A DNA stretch of 64,000 bases from Paenibacillus_Z sp042653205. GTDB lineage: Bacteria; Bacillota; Bacilli; Paenibacillales; Paenibacillaceae. Of this stretch, positions 49,954 through 58,472 are shown piece by piece. Where the stretch lies: the NCBI RefSeq assembly GCF_042653205.1, contig NZ_JBHSHY010000024.1, positions 1 through 64,000 on the forward strand. Direction: 5' to 3'. The notes beneath the pieces are model-generated. The model was not told the origin of the DNA, did not search any database, and was given only the letters and a program-made list of their open reading frames with translations. Every line of letters starts with the position of its first letter. Within the stretch, counting starts at the first letter, position 1. The position numbers and the translations under genes were made by a program.

Positions 49954-50994
49954 TTATCGTTTCTCGATGGCGATATATTCTGCGATTTGGACGGCGTTCC
50001 ATGCCGCGCCCTTCAGCAGATTATCAGATACGATCCACAAGTTGAGGCCGCGTGCATGACCCAGGTCGCGACGCAGACGACCGACGAAGACATCCGGCTG
50101 ACCTGCCGCATCGGTTGCGAGCGGATACCGTTGCCCTGCGGGGTCATCGACCAGAACGACGCCCGGGGCGTCAGCAAGCAGTTTCTTGACGTCTTCCAGT
50201 TCATAATCCTGTTTCAATTCGACGTAAACCGACTCCGAATGACCGTAAACGACCGGAATCCGAACACAAGTCGCCGTGACGTCGATCGACTCGTCGCCCA
50301 TGATTTTTTTCGTTTCGCGGACCATTTTCATTTCTTCGAGCGTATAGCCGTTCTCTTGGAACTTGTCGATTTGCGGAATCGCGTTGAAGGCGATCTGATG
50401 CTTCACCGGCAGGGAACCGACCGGCAAAATGTCCGGCGTCACTTCCTTGCCGTCCAGCACGTCACGCGTCTGGCGAAGCATCTCGTCGATTGCCCGGCTG
50501 CCTGCGCCCGAGACGGCTTGGTACGTGGACACGAGGATGCGGGAAATGCCGTATTTGTCCTGCAGCGGCTTGAGCGCCGCTACCATCTGAATGGTGGAGC
50601 AGTTCGGATTGGCGATGATACCTTTATGTTCGTTCACTTTGTCGAGATTGACTTCGGGCACGACAAGCGGCGTGTCCGGATCCATCCGGAACGCGTTCGT
50701 ATTGTCGATGCATACCGCGCCATGCTCCACGGCGTGGGGGGCAAGTGCTTTCGACACGTCGCCGCCCGCGCTGAACAAAGCGATCTCAACGCCTTTGAAG
50801 CTCTCCGGCGTCGCTTCTTCGACCGTATATTCCTTGCCTTTGAACGTCACTTTTTTGCCCGCGGAACGAGCTGACGAGAGCAATTTCAGTTCCGCGATCG
50901 GAAAATCGCGTTTCTCGAGCAACCCGATAATTTGTTCGCCTACTGCGCCTGTCGCCCCGACTACGGCGACGTTAAACAACTTCTGCTGTGACAT
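49954..50994 (-). CDS. asd: Aspartate-semialdehyde dehydrogenase
   Basis: NADPH-dependent reduction of aspartyl phosphate to aspartate semialdehyde. 346 residues: GATGAVG at 13-19 and the active-site Cys132 in NPNCST. First of the asd-dapG-dapA string, 73 bp downstream of dpaB, so it supplies the substrate for both diaminopimelate and, via DapA, dipicolinate. Confidence 0.97.
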   Translation of the reverse strand: MSQQKLFNVAVVGATGAVGEQIIGLLEKRDFPIAELKLLSSARSAGKKVTFKGKEYTVEEATPESFKGVEIALFSAGGDVSKALAPHAVEHGAVCIDNTNAFRMDPDTPLVVPEVNLDKVNEHKGIIANPNCSTIQMVAALKPLQDKYGISRILVSTYQAVSGAGSRAIDEMLRQTRDVLDGKEVTPDILPVGSLPVKHQIAFNAIPQIDKFQENGYTLEEMKMVRETKKIMGDESIDVTATCVRIPVVYGHSESVYVELKQDYELEDVKKLLADAPGVVLVDDPAGQRYPLATDAAGQPDVFVGRLRRDLGHARGLNLWIVSDNLLKGAAWNAVQIAEYIAIEKR

Positions 50995-51067
50995 TGGCTG
51001 TCGTCTCCCCTTTAAAAAACTTATGTCAAGGATTGCTCCAATTACATACGGGATGAACCTGCGAGAT

Positions 51068-51655
51068 TTAAGCGCGCTCGATGAGCAGCGGCTGAAGCTG
51101 CTTGCCGTTCAAGGCCGCTTCGCATGTTTCGGGCACCAGCTCCATTTTCGCGACGAGCGAATTCGGCTTCTGGATCGGATTATCCTGTCCGAACGGTACG
51201 AAGTACACGTTTTTGCAAACTAGTAGTTTCGCGATATTGGCAGCATTCAAACCGAGCCCGTCGTTGGTCGAGATGGCCAGCACGAGCGGACGCAGGTTGC
51301 GCATCTGCGCTTTGGCCGCCATGAGGACAGGGCTGTCGGTTTGCGCGTTCGCCAGTTTGCTCGTCGTATTGCCCGTGCAGGGCGCAATGACGAGGACGTC
51401 GAGCAGTTTGGACGGCCCGAGGGGCTCTGCGTCGACAATGGTCGAAATGATGTCGTTCCCGGTGATGGACGTCAGCTGACGCTGCCATTCTTTTGCCGTT
51501 CCGAACCGGGTATCGGTCGTAAGAAGCGTCTGCGTGACGATCGGTACGACGTTCGCGCCTTCGTCTACGAACCGCTGAATGACCGGCATAACCTCCGCGA
51601 ACGTACAGTGAGACCCGGAGAGCGCGTAGCCCACCGTTTTGCCTTGCCATTTCAT
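51068..51655 (-). CDS. dpaB: Dipicolinate synthase subunit B (SpoVFB)
   Basis: 195 residues, flavoprotein-like fold (ALSGSHCTFAEVMPVI, IAPCTGNTTSKLANA). Works with DpaA in the mother cell to make dipicolinate from the DapA product. ATG overlaps the dpaA stop by 4 nt. Confidence 0.95.
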   Translation of the reverse strand: MKWQGKTVGYALSGSHCTFAEVMPVIQRFVDEGANVVPIVTQTLLTTDTRFGTAKEWQRQLTSITGNDIISTIVDAEPLGPSKLLDVLVIAPCTGNTTSKLANAQTDSPVLMAAKAQMRNLRPLVLAISTNDGLGLNAANIAKLLVCKNVYFVPFGQDNPIQKPNSLVAKMELVPETCEAALNGKQLQPLLIERA

Positions 51656-52551
51656 TGCTCATTCCCCCGTAACCTGGAATCTTCCATAATCAATCGGCAT
51701 AAACAATCCGCAATGATGCGTCCGGCGGTTTTGGGTGCGACGATTCCTGGGAGTCCGGGGGCGAGCATGGCCTTGATTCCGCGCTTCTCGGCGAACCGGA
51801 AATCGGTTCCGCCGGGCTTCGAAGCAAGGTCGATAATGACCGCTCGCGAGGGCAAATTTGCTATGATTTGCGCTGTGACTATCATAGTCGGAATTGTATT
51901 AAAAAGCAAGTCAATATTCCCCACATGATGCAGCAGATCCTTGATATAAAAGGGCTCGAAGCCCATCTCGTACGCCCTTGCGAAATGCTCTTCCCGGCGT
52001 ATGCCGACCTTCACTTTCGCACCTAATCCTTGCAGCGTCCGCGCCAGCGTCATTCCCGTCCTTCCGATGCCGAGCACCATGCACGAAGATCCGTGAATCG
52101 TAATGTCCGTGTTCTGGATCGCCATCATGACGGCGCCCTCCGCGGTCGGAATGGAATTGTAAATTGCCACGTCGTCGCGGTCGAACAGTTCGACCAGCAC
52201 GATGCCGTGCTTCTGGCACAGGTCGCGCAAATACGGTTTGGCCATGCCGGTGTAGATCTTGCAGTGCTTCGGCAGCTTGGCGACGTATTCGTCAGTCAGC
52301 ACCAGTTCCTGATCGCTGAATACGGCCACGATCTTGCCTTCGTCGTCGGTTCCGACCGCAGGCAGCACCAGCGCATCCGCGTTCACGAACAGCGATTCGT
52401 TCATCTCGGCCCGGATCGCGCCGTCAAGCGACGAGTGCAGCTGGTCGAACCCCGCTACCGTCACCGTTGCATCGAGCTCGGTCAGCTTCCGGATGACTTC
52501 CAATCCCCGAGCGTCACCACCGAGAAGCACGACCTGAACTCCCGTCAGCAT
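51652..52551 (-). CDS. dpaA: Dipicolinate synthase subunit A (SpoVFA)
   Basis: 299 residues; NAD(P)-binding Rossmann domain with VLGIGRTGMTLA near residue 160. Oxidises the dihydrodipicolinate-related product to dipicolinic acid for the spore core. AAAGGAG precedes ATG 52551. A sigma-K type promoter lies 130-160 bp upstream, so it can be made late in the mother cell. Confidence 0.95.
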   Translation of the reverse strand: MLTGVQVVLLGGDARGLEVIRKLTELDATVTVAGFDQLHSSLDGAIRAEMNESLFVNADALVLPAVGTDDEGKIVAVFSDQELVLTDEYVAKLPKHCKIYTGMAKPYLRDLCQKHGIVLVELFDRDDVAIYNSIPTAEGAVMMAIQNTDITIHGSSCMVLGIGRTGMTLARTLQGLGAKVKVGIRREEHFARAYEMGFEPFYIKDLLHHVGNIDLLFNTIPTMIVTAQIIANLPSRAVIIDLASKPGGTDFRFAEKRGIKAMLAPGLPGIVAPKTAGRIIADCLCRLIMEDSRLRGNEQ

Positions 52552-52683
52552 AAGGGTATCACTCCTTTCAGCGGCAACCGATACACGCCGCTTGAATCGG
52601 CGGTTCGGTCGGCATTACAAACTGGAACCGTCGGCCCGCGTTAAGGCTGCCCGGTTGACAGTTGTGCGCTCTTGGTTATAGAC

Positions 52684-52712
52684 CATCTTATGCATCCGCC
52701 CAAAGCGTGGTG
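52684..52712 (-). promoter_or_regulatory. Sigma-K type promoter of dpaAB
   Basis: Minus strand CACC, 16 bp, CATAAGATG; the consensus as I recall it is MACM and CATANNNTA, one mismatch in the last base. dpaAB (spoVF) is sigma-K dependent in B. subtilis. The leader would be about 125 nt. Confidence 0.45.
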
Positions 52713-52742
52713 AGGCCGTTTTGCGCATTTGCCGCCAAAATG

Positions 52743-52774
52743 AAAAAGCACCGGAGCCGACGCTCCGGTGCTTC
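52743..52774 (-). terminator. Terminator after dut
   Basis: 12-bp perfect stem AAGCACCGGAGC/GCTCCGGTGCTT, loop GTCG, short U-run. Confidence 0.88.
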
Positions 52775-52809
52775 CATATGCATGAATCGAGGCGTCTCCG
52801 CCAAAACGC

Positions 52810-53253
52810 TCAAACGCCCGTGTGTCCGAAACCGCCCGCACCGCGCACGGTCTCGGGCAGCTCGTCCGTTTCCGCAATCTCAACGTCGGGCACGAGCTGA
52901 AACAGCATCTGGGCGATTCGCTCGCCGCGCTCGATCGCGAAGGGCTGCTGGCCGAGATTGATCAGCAGCACCTTCACTTCCCCGCGATAATCCGCATCAA
53001 TCGTGCCCGGTGAATTCAAGCACGTGATGCCGTGCTTGAACGCCAGGCCGCTGCGGGGACGGATTTGCGCTTCGAGCTCCGCCGGCATGGCCATCGCGAA
53101 GCCCGTCGGGATCAGCTTGCGTTCTCCGGGCTGCAGCGTTTCCGGCTCCGTCACGGCCGCATGCAGGTCGAACCCCGCGGCCAGCTCGGACATTTTGCGC
53201 GGCAGCGGGATGTCTTCGTTGCCGGGAAGCCGTTTAATCGATACTTGAAACAA
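52810..53253 (-). CDS. dut: dUTP diphosphatase
   Basis: Hydrolyses dUTP to dUMP. 147 residues, trimeric dUTPase motifs: AGFDLHA, PRSGLAFK, GTIDADYRGE, RGERIAQM and the C-terminal GAGGFGHTG. TTG start at 53253 with GGGAGGG 6 nt upstream; the start overlaps the end of the upstream M16 gene by 20 bp. Confidence 0.96.
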   Translation of the reverse strand: MFQVSIKRLPGNEDIPLPRKMSELAAGFDLHAAVTEPETLQPGERKLIPTGFAMAMPAELEAQIRPRSGLAFKHGITCLNSPGTIDADYRGEVKVLLINLGQQPFAIERGERIAQMLFQLVPDVEIAETDELPETVRGAGGFGHTGV

Positions 53254-54499
53254 GCGAATCCCTCCCGATCGCCGCAGCCGCTTTATCGTTGCTTCCGACC
53301 ATCGCGACGGCGAATGGCACCGACAGGATGCGTTTGGTCACATTGCGGATGTCGTCCATCTGCACGGCATCAATGCGCTCCAGCATCTCGTCCAGCGTAA
53401 AATGACGACCGAGCATGAGCTCGTTTTTGCCCAAGCGGTTCATACGGCTGCTCGTGCTCTCGAGGCTCAGAATCAGGCTGCCTTTCAGCTGTTCTTTGCC
53501 GCGGTGCAGCTCCGCGTCCGTCAGCCCTTTCGTCGCGAGGTCGTGCATTTGCTCGAGCGTCAGATCCAATACGTCCTTCGTCTGCTTAGGAGCCGTTCCC
53601 GCATAGACGGTGAACAAGCCGCTGTCCGCATACGAGGTGTGGTACGAATACACGGAATACGCCAGTCCCCGTTTCTCTCGGATTTCCTGGAACAGCCTGG
53701 AGCTCATGCCCCCGCCGATCGCGTTGTTCAGCAGAATCATCGCGTACTGCAGCGGATCCGCAATGGAGCAGCCCGGAAACGATATGCAGATATGGTTCTG
53801 CTCCGTCTTCTTCTTATGAAACAAATAAGTGCCGTTGAAGATCGGCATCGTGACCTCGCGCTCCGAGCCGGTCGTCTTGAACGCGCCGAAATGCTGTTCG
53901 AGAAGCTCCAGCAACGGGCCTTCCTCTACGTTGCCCGCAACGGCGATGACCGTATTATCGATGCGGTAATGGCCGTCCATGTAACCGCGAAGCGTATCCC
54001 CGTTCATCGCGCCGAGCCGCTCTTCGAGGCCGAGGATGGAATAAGCCAGCGGATGGTCGCCGTAGGCCGCGCGCGAAGCTTCGTCGTGGACTTTATCGTC
54101 CGGCGTATCTTCGTACATAGCAATCTCTTCCAAGATTACGTTCTTTTCCTTAGCCAGCTCCGCCCGATCCATTTTGGACTGGAAGAACATATCGGCCAGG
54201 GCATCCACCGCGATCGGCAAATGCTGGTCCAGCACTTTGGCGAAGTAACAGGTGTACTCCTTCGCCGTGAACGCGTTCACATTGCCGCCGATGCCGTCGA
54301 ACAGGTCGGCGATGTCTTTCGCGCTGCGGCGCTCCGTCCCTTTGAATAACATGTGCTCGATGAAGTGCGAAATGCCGTTATTATCTGGCGTTTCGTTGCG
54401 GGAACCGGTCTTGACCCATACGCCGAACGAAACGGAGCGGCAGGTCGGAATGTATTCCACAACGACGCGCAGGCCGTTGCTAAGTTTATAGTTGTTCAA
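53234..54499 (-). CDS. M16 family zinc peptidase (MlpA/PepR type)
   Basis: 421 residues, insulinase family with HFIEH at 45-49 and an intact downstream partner domain. In B. subtilis the homologous mlpA (ymxG) lies in the same place, downstream of ylxY and pnp. Substrate unknown. Overlaps dut by 20 bp, suggesting coupling. Confidence 0.92.
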   Translation of the reverse strand: MNNYKLSNGLRVVVEYIPTCRSVSFGVWVKTGSRNETPDNNGISHFIEHMLFKGTERRSAKDIADLFDGIGGNVNAFTAKEYTCYFAKVLDQHLPIAVDALADMFFQSKMDRAELAKEKNVILEEIAMYEDTPDDKVHDEASRAAYGDHPLAYSILGLEERLGAMNGDTLRGYMDGHYRIDNTVIAVAGNVEEGPLLELLEQHFGAFKTTGSEREVTMPIFNGTYLFHKKKTEQNHICISFPGCSIADPLQYAMILLNNAIGGGMSSRLFQEIREKRGLAYSVYSYHTSYADSGLFTVYAGTAPKQTKDVLDLTLEQMHDLATKGLTDAELHRGKEQLKGSLILSLESTSSRMNRLGKNELMLGRHFTLDEMLERIDAVQMDDIRNVTKRILSVPFAVAMVGSNDKAAAAIGRDSLVSSID

Positions 54500-54553
54500 T
54501 CTAGACGCCTCCTAGGGCAACAGCATGAAATTATTGACTTCACTATAACAAAA

Positions 54554-55552
54554 TTACGGTCTCGCCTCAACCAAGGACGCCCGGTCGGAGGAAAGCGTCT
54601 CGCTGACGGTTCCGAGCATCAGCCCTTTGCCTTTGATCGCTCTAATCATGCCTTCGAGCGCTTGGCTCGACGAATCCGTGGGATGCATGAGAATGAGCGA
54701 GCCCGGTTCCACGCGCGCGCGGATCTTTTGCACGACCGAATACGCGGGCGGATGCTTCCAATCGACGGTGTCCAGCGTCCACAGCACGGTCTTCAGCCCT
54801 TGCTCGGCGGCGACGTCGACGGTCATCTGATTGTAGTCGCCCGAAGGCGGCGCGAACCAGCGATTGGTGACGTTAAGCGTCGATTTGAGCAGCGATTCCG
54901 TCTTGGCGATTTGATTGTACGCCGCGTTGCGGTCCAACTGGCTCATATTGGGGTGCGTGTACGCATGGTTCGAAATCTCGTGCCCGTCCGCTTGAATCCG
55001 CTTCGCGACGTCCGCGTTCTTCTTCAGCCAGGAACCATCGAAGAAGAAAGTCGCTTTGACGTTCTCTTTCTTCAGCGCCCGGAGCATGGACGGGATATAC
55101 TCGTTCCCCCAGGCGACGTTGATCATCAGCGCGACCATCGGCTTGCTCGGATTGCCTTTATAGATCGGAACGCGGCCGAGGTCGTCCAGGCTGATTTTGG
55201 GTTTCACTTCCCGGTACACGAATCGGATCGGCTCGTTCTTGGACACGCGGAGCATCAACCGATACGTCTTGTCGACGTCAACTTCGAGACCGTTGTAACC
55301 CGGAATCGCTTTCCAGACGCGGTCGACGCGCGCATCCACCGGGGCGATGCGCTTCTTCTCCGCCTCCGTTTGAATCATCTCGAGCAGGGAGGCTTTGCCT
55401 GGCGGCGGCAGCTCGGACGGCGCGTAGGCGAAGACCGCCGCGTCTCCTCGCTTCACCGCAGCCACGTAGGCCGACAACGGACCATTCAGCCGAACCGTAA
55501 TCAGCAGCGCGCTCATGATCAGCAGCATGAGGATTCCTTTTTTCAGCTTCAA
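54554..55552 (-). CDS. ylxY: Polysaccharide deacetylase-like protein YlxY
   Basis: 332 residues: an N-terminal membrane anchor or signal (about 5-22), then a NodB-like domain (from about 130). The usual TFDDG motif is replaced by INVAWGN and only the HAYTH histidines remain, so catalysis in the standard way is doubtful. TTG start at 55552 with GGGAGG 8 nt upstream. Conserved neighbour of pnp in Bacilli; in B. subtilis it is linked to sporulation, but its function is not known. Confidence 0.88.
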   Translation of the reverse strand: MKLKKGILMLLIMSALLITVRLNGPLSAYVAAVKRGDAAVFAYAPSELPPPGKASLLEMIQTEAEKKRIAPVDARVDRVWKAIPGYNGLEVDVDKTYRLMLRVSKNEPIRFVYREVKPKISLDDLGRVPIYKGNPSKPMVALMINVAWGNEYIPSMLRALKKENVKATFFFDGSWLKKNADVAKRIQADGHEISNHAYTHPNMSQLDRNAAYNQIAKTESLLKSTLNVTNRWFAPPSGDYNQMTVDVAAEQGLKTVLWTLDTVDWKHPPAYSVVQKIRARVEPGSLILMHPTDSSSQALEGMIRAIKGKGLMLGTVSETLSSDRASLVEARP

Positions 55553-55625
55553 GGCGTTGTCCTCCCTTCTTCTTCATCATATTAAGGCTCGGCCCGCAAT
55601 ATGAGAAGAAGAACGCGAAGGATGC

Positions 55626-55655
55626 AAAAAAGGAGACAGGTCCCCCTGCCTCCTT
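55626..55655 (-). terminator. Terminator after pnp
   Basis: Minus strand: 11-bp stem AAGGAGGCAGG/CCTGTCTCCTT with one G-U pair, loop GGGA, then six U. Confidence 0.88.
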
Positions 55656-55672
55656 CCATACCTAAATGGTGA

Positions 55673-57778
55673 TTAGGACTGCTGTGCCGGCACTTCCGGC
55701 GTGAGCAGCGCTTTGCGGGACAGATTGATCCGGCCCTGGGCGTCGATTTCGGTGACCTTGACCGTGACCTGATCCCCGATCTTCAGCACGTCCTCGACCT
55801 TCGCGATACGCTCCTGCGCGACCTGCGAAATGTGGATGAGCCCGTCCTTGTTCGGCAAAATCTCGACAAAGCAGCCGAATTTCTCGATGCGCTTGACCGT
55901 GCCCGTGTAAATTTCGCCGACGACGACTTCGCGAACGATGCCTTCGATGATCTGCTTCGCGCGTTCGTTTGCCTCCGCGTTGGACGAAGCGATGAATACC
56001 GTGCCGTCCTGTTCGATATCGATTTTAACGCCGGTTTCGTCGATGATTTTGTTGATGATTTTACCGCCGGACCCGATGACGTCGCGGATCTTATCCGGGT
56101 TGATCTTCATGATGACGATCTTCGGCGCGTACGGCGACAGGCTCGAACGCGGCGTCTGCATCACTTCGTTCATTTTGCCGAGGATAAACATCCGGCCTTC
56201 GCGCGCCTGCTCCAGCGACTGCGTCAAGATCGCGCGGTCGATGCCGTCGATTTTGATGTCCATCTGGATGGCCGTCACGCCGGCCGCCGTACCGGCAACC
56301 TTGAAGTCCATGTCGCCGAGGTGATCTTCCATGCCTTGAATATCCGACAGAATGGAGAAATGATCGCCGTCCTTGATCAACCCCATCGCGATGCCGGCGA
56401 CCGGAGCCTTGATCGGCACGCCGGCATCCATCATAGCCAGCGTGCTGGCGCAAATGCTGGCTTGGCTCGTCGAGCCGTTCGATTCCAGCACTTCGGATAC
56501 GAGACGAATCGTGTACGGGAATTCCGTTTCGCTCGGAATGACTTTCGACAAGGCGCGCTCGCCGAGTGCGCCGTGGCCGATTTCGCGGCGGCCCGGCGCG
56601 CGGAGCGGTCTAGCTTCGCCGACGCTGAACGGCGGGAAGTTATAGTGATGCATGAAGCGCTTCGTTTCTTCCAAGTCGATGCCGTCGAGAATTTGCACGT
56701 CGCCGAGTGCGCCGAGCGTACAAATGCTGAGCGCTTGCGTCTGCCCCCGCGTGAACAGGCCGGAGCCGTGCGTGCGCGGCAGCAGCGCGACGTCGCATTC
56801 GATCGGGCGGATTTCGCTCAAGGCCCGTCCGTCCGGACGTACTTTGTCGTGCGTGATCAAGCGGCGCACTTCTTCCTTGACGATATCGTACAGCACTTCC
56901 TTCACGTCACCGACCAGCTCCGGCGTTTCCGCGTACTCCACTTCGAAGTGCGCGATGGCATCGGCGTTCACGGCGTCGATCGCTTCTTGGCGCGCGTGCT
57001 TCTCGACGACGCGAACCGCTTCGACCAACCGATCTTTCGCGAATGCGCGCACCGCTTCGTTAACGCCGCCGTCAACGGCGTGCAGCTTGACTTCGATCTT
57101 CGGTTTGCCGGCCAGCCCTTGCAGTTCTTCGATCTTCGCAACGATGCGGCGGATCTCGTCATGGCCGAACATGATCGCCTCGAGCATGACTTCCTCCGGC
57201 ACTTCATTCGCTTCCGCTTCCACCATCATGATGGCGTCCTTCGTTCCCGCAACGACGACGTAGATGTCGCTCTTCGCTTCCTGATCCACCGTCGGGTTGA
57301 TGATAAATTCGCCGTCGACCCTGCCGACGATGACGCCGCCGATCGGTCCATTGAACGGAATATCCGAGATCGAAAGCGCCGCGGACGTACCGATCATTGC
57401 CGCGATTTCAGGCGAGCAGTCTTGGTCCACGCTCATGACGATGTTCGCGATTTGGACTTCGTTGCGGAAGCCTTCCGGGAACAGCGGACGAATCGGACGG
57501 TCCGTGAGCCGGCTCGCCAGGATCGCCTTCTCGCTTGGACGGCCTTCGCGCTTGATGAAGCCGCCGGGAATTTTGCCTACGGCGTACAACCGCTCTTCAT
57601 AGTTGACCGTAAGCGGGAAAAAATCGAGATTTTTCGGTTCGTTGGACGCGACGACGGTACAAAGCACGACCGTTTCACCGTATTTGACCGTGACCGCCGC
57701 GTTGGCTTGTTTCGCCAACAGACCCGTTTCCAGCACGAGCGGACGGCCGCCCAGAATAGTTTCTACACGATGCACCAT
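55673..57778 (-). CDS. pnp: Polyribonucleotide nucleotidyltransferase (PNPase)
   Basis: Phosphorolytic 3'-5' exoribonuclease. 701 residues: two RNase PH-like domains with the linker helix, the catalytic GDMDFKVAGT, KH domain with GSGGK near residue 565 and a C-terminal S1 domain. AGGAGG before ATG 57778. Downstream of rpsO, as in most bacteria, with a large hairpin between. Confidence 0.98.
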   Translation of the reverse strand: MVHRVETILGGRPLVLETGLLAKQANAAVTVKYGETVVLCTVVASNEPKNLDFFPLTVNYEERLYAVGKIPGGFIKREGRPSEKAILASRLTDRPIRPLFPEGFRNEVQIANIVMSVDQDCSPEIAAMIGTSAALSISDIPFNGPIGGVIVGRVDGEFIINPTVDQEAKSDIYVVVAGTKDAIMMVEAEANEVPEEVMLEAIMFGHDEIRRIVAKIEELQGLAGKPKIEVKLHAVDGGVNEAVRAFAKDRLVEAVRVVEKHARQEAIDAVNADAIAHFEVEYAETPELVGDVKEVLYDIVKEEVRRLITHDKVRPDGRALSEIRPIECDVALLPRTHGSGLFTRGQTQALSICTLGALGDVQILDGIDLEETKRFMHHYNFPPFSVGEARPLRAPGRREIGHGALGERALSKVIPSETEFPYTIRLVSEVLESNGSTSQASICASTLAMMDAGVPIKAPVAGIAMGLIKDGDHFSILSDIQGMEDHLGDMDFKVAGTAAGVTAIQMDIKIDGIDRAILTQSLEQAREGRMFILGKMNEVMQTPRSSLSPYAPKIVIMKINPDKIRDVIGSGGKIINKIIDETGVKIDIEQDGTVFIASSNAEANERAKQIIEGIVREVVVGEIYTGTVKRIEKFGCFVEILPNKDGLIHISQVAQERIAKVEDVLKIGDQVTVKVTEIDAQGRINLSRKALLTPEVPAQQS

Positions 57779-57964
57779 ATAGTTCCTCCTTGCCGCGCTG
57801 GTCCTTCCCGACTACGTACGGGCGCCATTGCGGGCATTCATATTTCGAAGCGTCTTGTATATGAAGTCCGGCCGGGAAGCCGGATTCGTATTCACGTTGA
57901 GGAGATCAGCCCTGCCCGGGGCTCTTCGTGTCGTCGTATGTATGCAAGCAGGCAATGCGATTTA
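57779..57964 (-). other. pnp leader with inverted repeats
   Basis: Between the rpsO terminator and pnp I see two hairpins (TCCGGC/GCCGGA at 57867-57884, AGCCC/GGGCT at 57907-57922) and no gene. pnp mRNA leaders in other bacteria are autoregulated by RNase processing; whether it applies here is inference. Confidence 0.35.
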
Positions 57965-58023
57965 TAAAAAGCAACCCAGCGCAGCCGCCCGTTCCCGGGC
58001 GGCATCACAACCAGGTTGCTTTT
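57965..58023 (-). terminator. Branched terminator after rpsO
   Basis: Minus strand: outer stem AAAAGCAACC.../...GGTTGCTTTTT enclosing an inner 8-bp GC stem (GCCGCCCG/CGGGCGGC, loop GGAA), with U-run. Confidence 0.85.
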
Positions 58024-58036
58024 ATCCCCGCATCTA

Positions 58037-58306
58037 TTATCGGCGAAGGCCGAGTTTTTCGATCAATGCGCTGTAACGTTTTACGTCTTTGTTTCTCAGG
58101 TAAGCCAACAGCTTGCGGCGTTGACCGACCATTTTGAGCAGACCGCGGCGCGAGTGATGATCTTTCTTATGCGTCCGAAGATGGTCCGTCAAATTGACGA
58201 TGTTTTCCGTCAGGATAGCGATTTGAACTTCCGGGGAGCCCGTGTCGTTCGCGTGGGTTTTGTGCTCGTCGATCAGTTGGTGCTTGCGTTCTTGCGTAAG
58301 TGCCAT
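58037..58306 (-). CDS. rpsO: 30S ribosomal protein S15
   Basis: 89 residues, full S15 (MALTQERKHQLIDEHKTHANDTGSPEVQIAILTENI...). AAGGAGGTG before ATG 58306. Own promoter and structured leader. Confidence 0.98.
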   Translation of the reverse strand: MALTQERKHQLIDEHKTHANDTGSPEVQIAILTENIVNLTDHLRTHKKDHHSRRGLLKMVGQRRKLLAYLRNKDVKRYSALIEKLGLRR

Positions 58307-58309
58307 CCG

Positions 58310-58430
58310 TGTTCACCTCCTTGTTTCTTAATCGCCGTCAGCCTCGCCGCCGTTCGGTGAATGACGGGCGGCCAAGCTAAGGTTCCATTGCTGCGCATGC
58401 TGCGAATAAATGGTACGACCGCGCAACGTC
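58310..58430 (-). promoter_or_regulatory. Possible S15 autoregulatory leader
   Basis: The rpsO leader can fold into two stems (CCATT...AATGG and GCTTGGCCGCC...GGCGGCGAGGC) just before the ribosome binding site. S15-binding leaders of this general shape are known in Firmicutes; I did not model this one. Confidence 0.35.
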
Positions 58431-58434
58431 TACG

Positions 58435-58464
58435 AGTATAACATAGGTTGAGGCCAGAAGTAAA
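58435..58464 (-). promoter_or_regulatory. Promoter of rpsO
   Basis: Minus strand TTTACT, 18 bp, TATACT, with TG before the -10 (extended). Confidence 0.6.
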
Positions 58465-58472
58465 TGCGCATG

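Noticed and set aside
55832..57967. 711-residue plus-strand frame opposite pnp
   Set aside because: Shadow of pnp; no recognisable domain, composition typical of complement translation.
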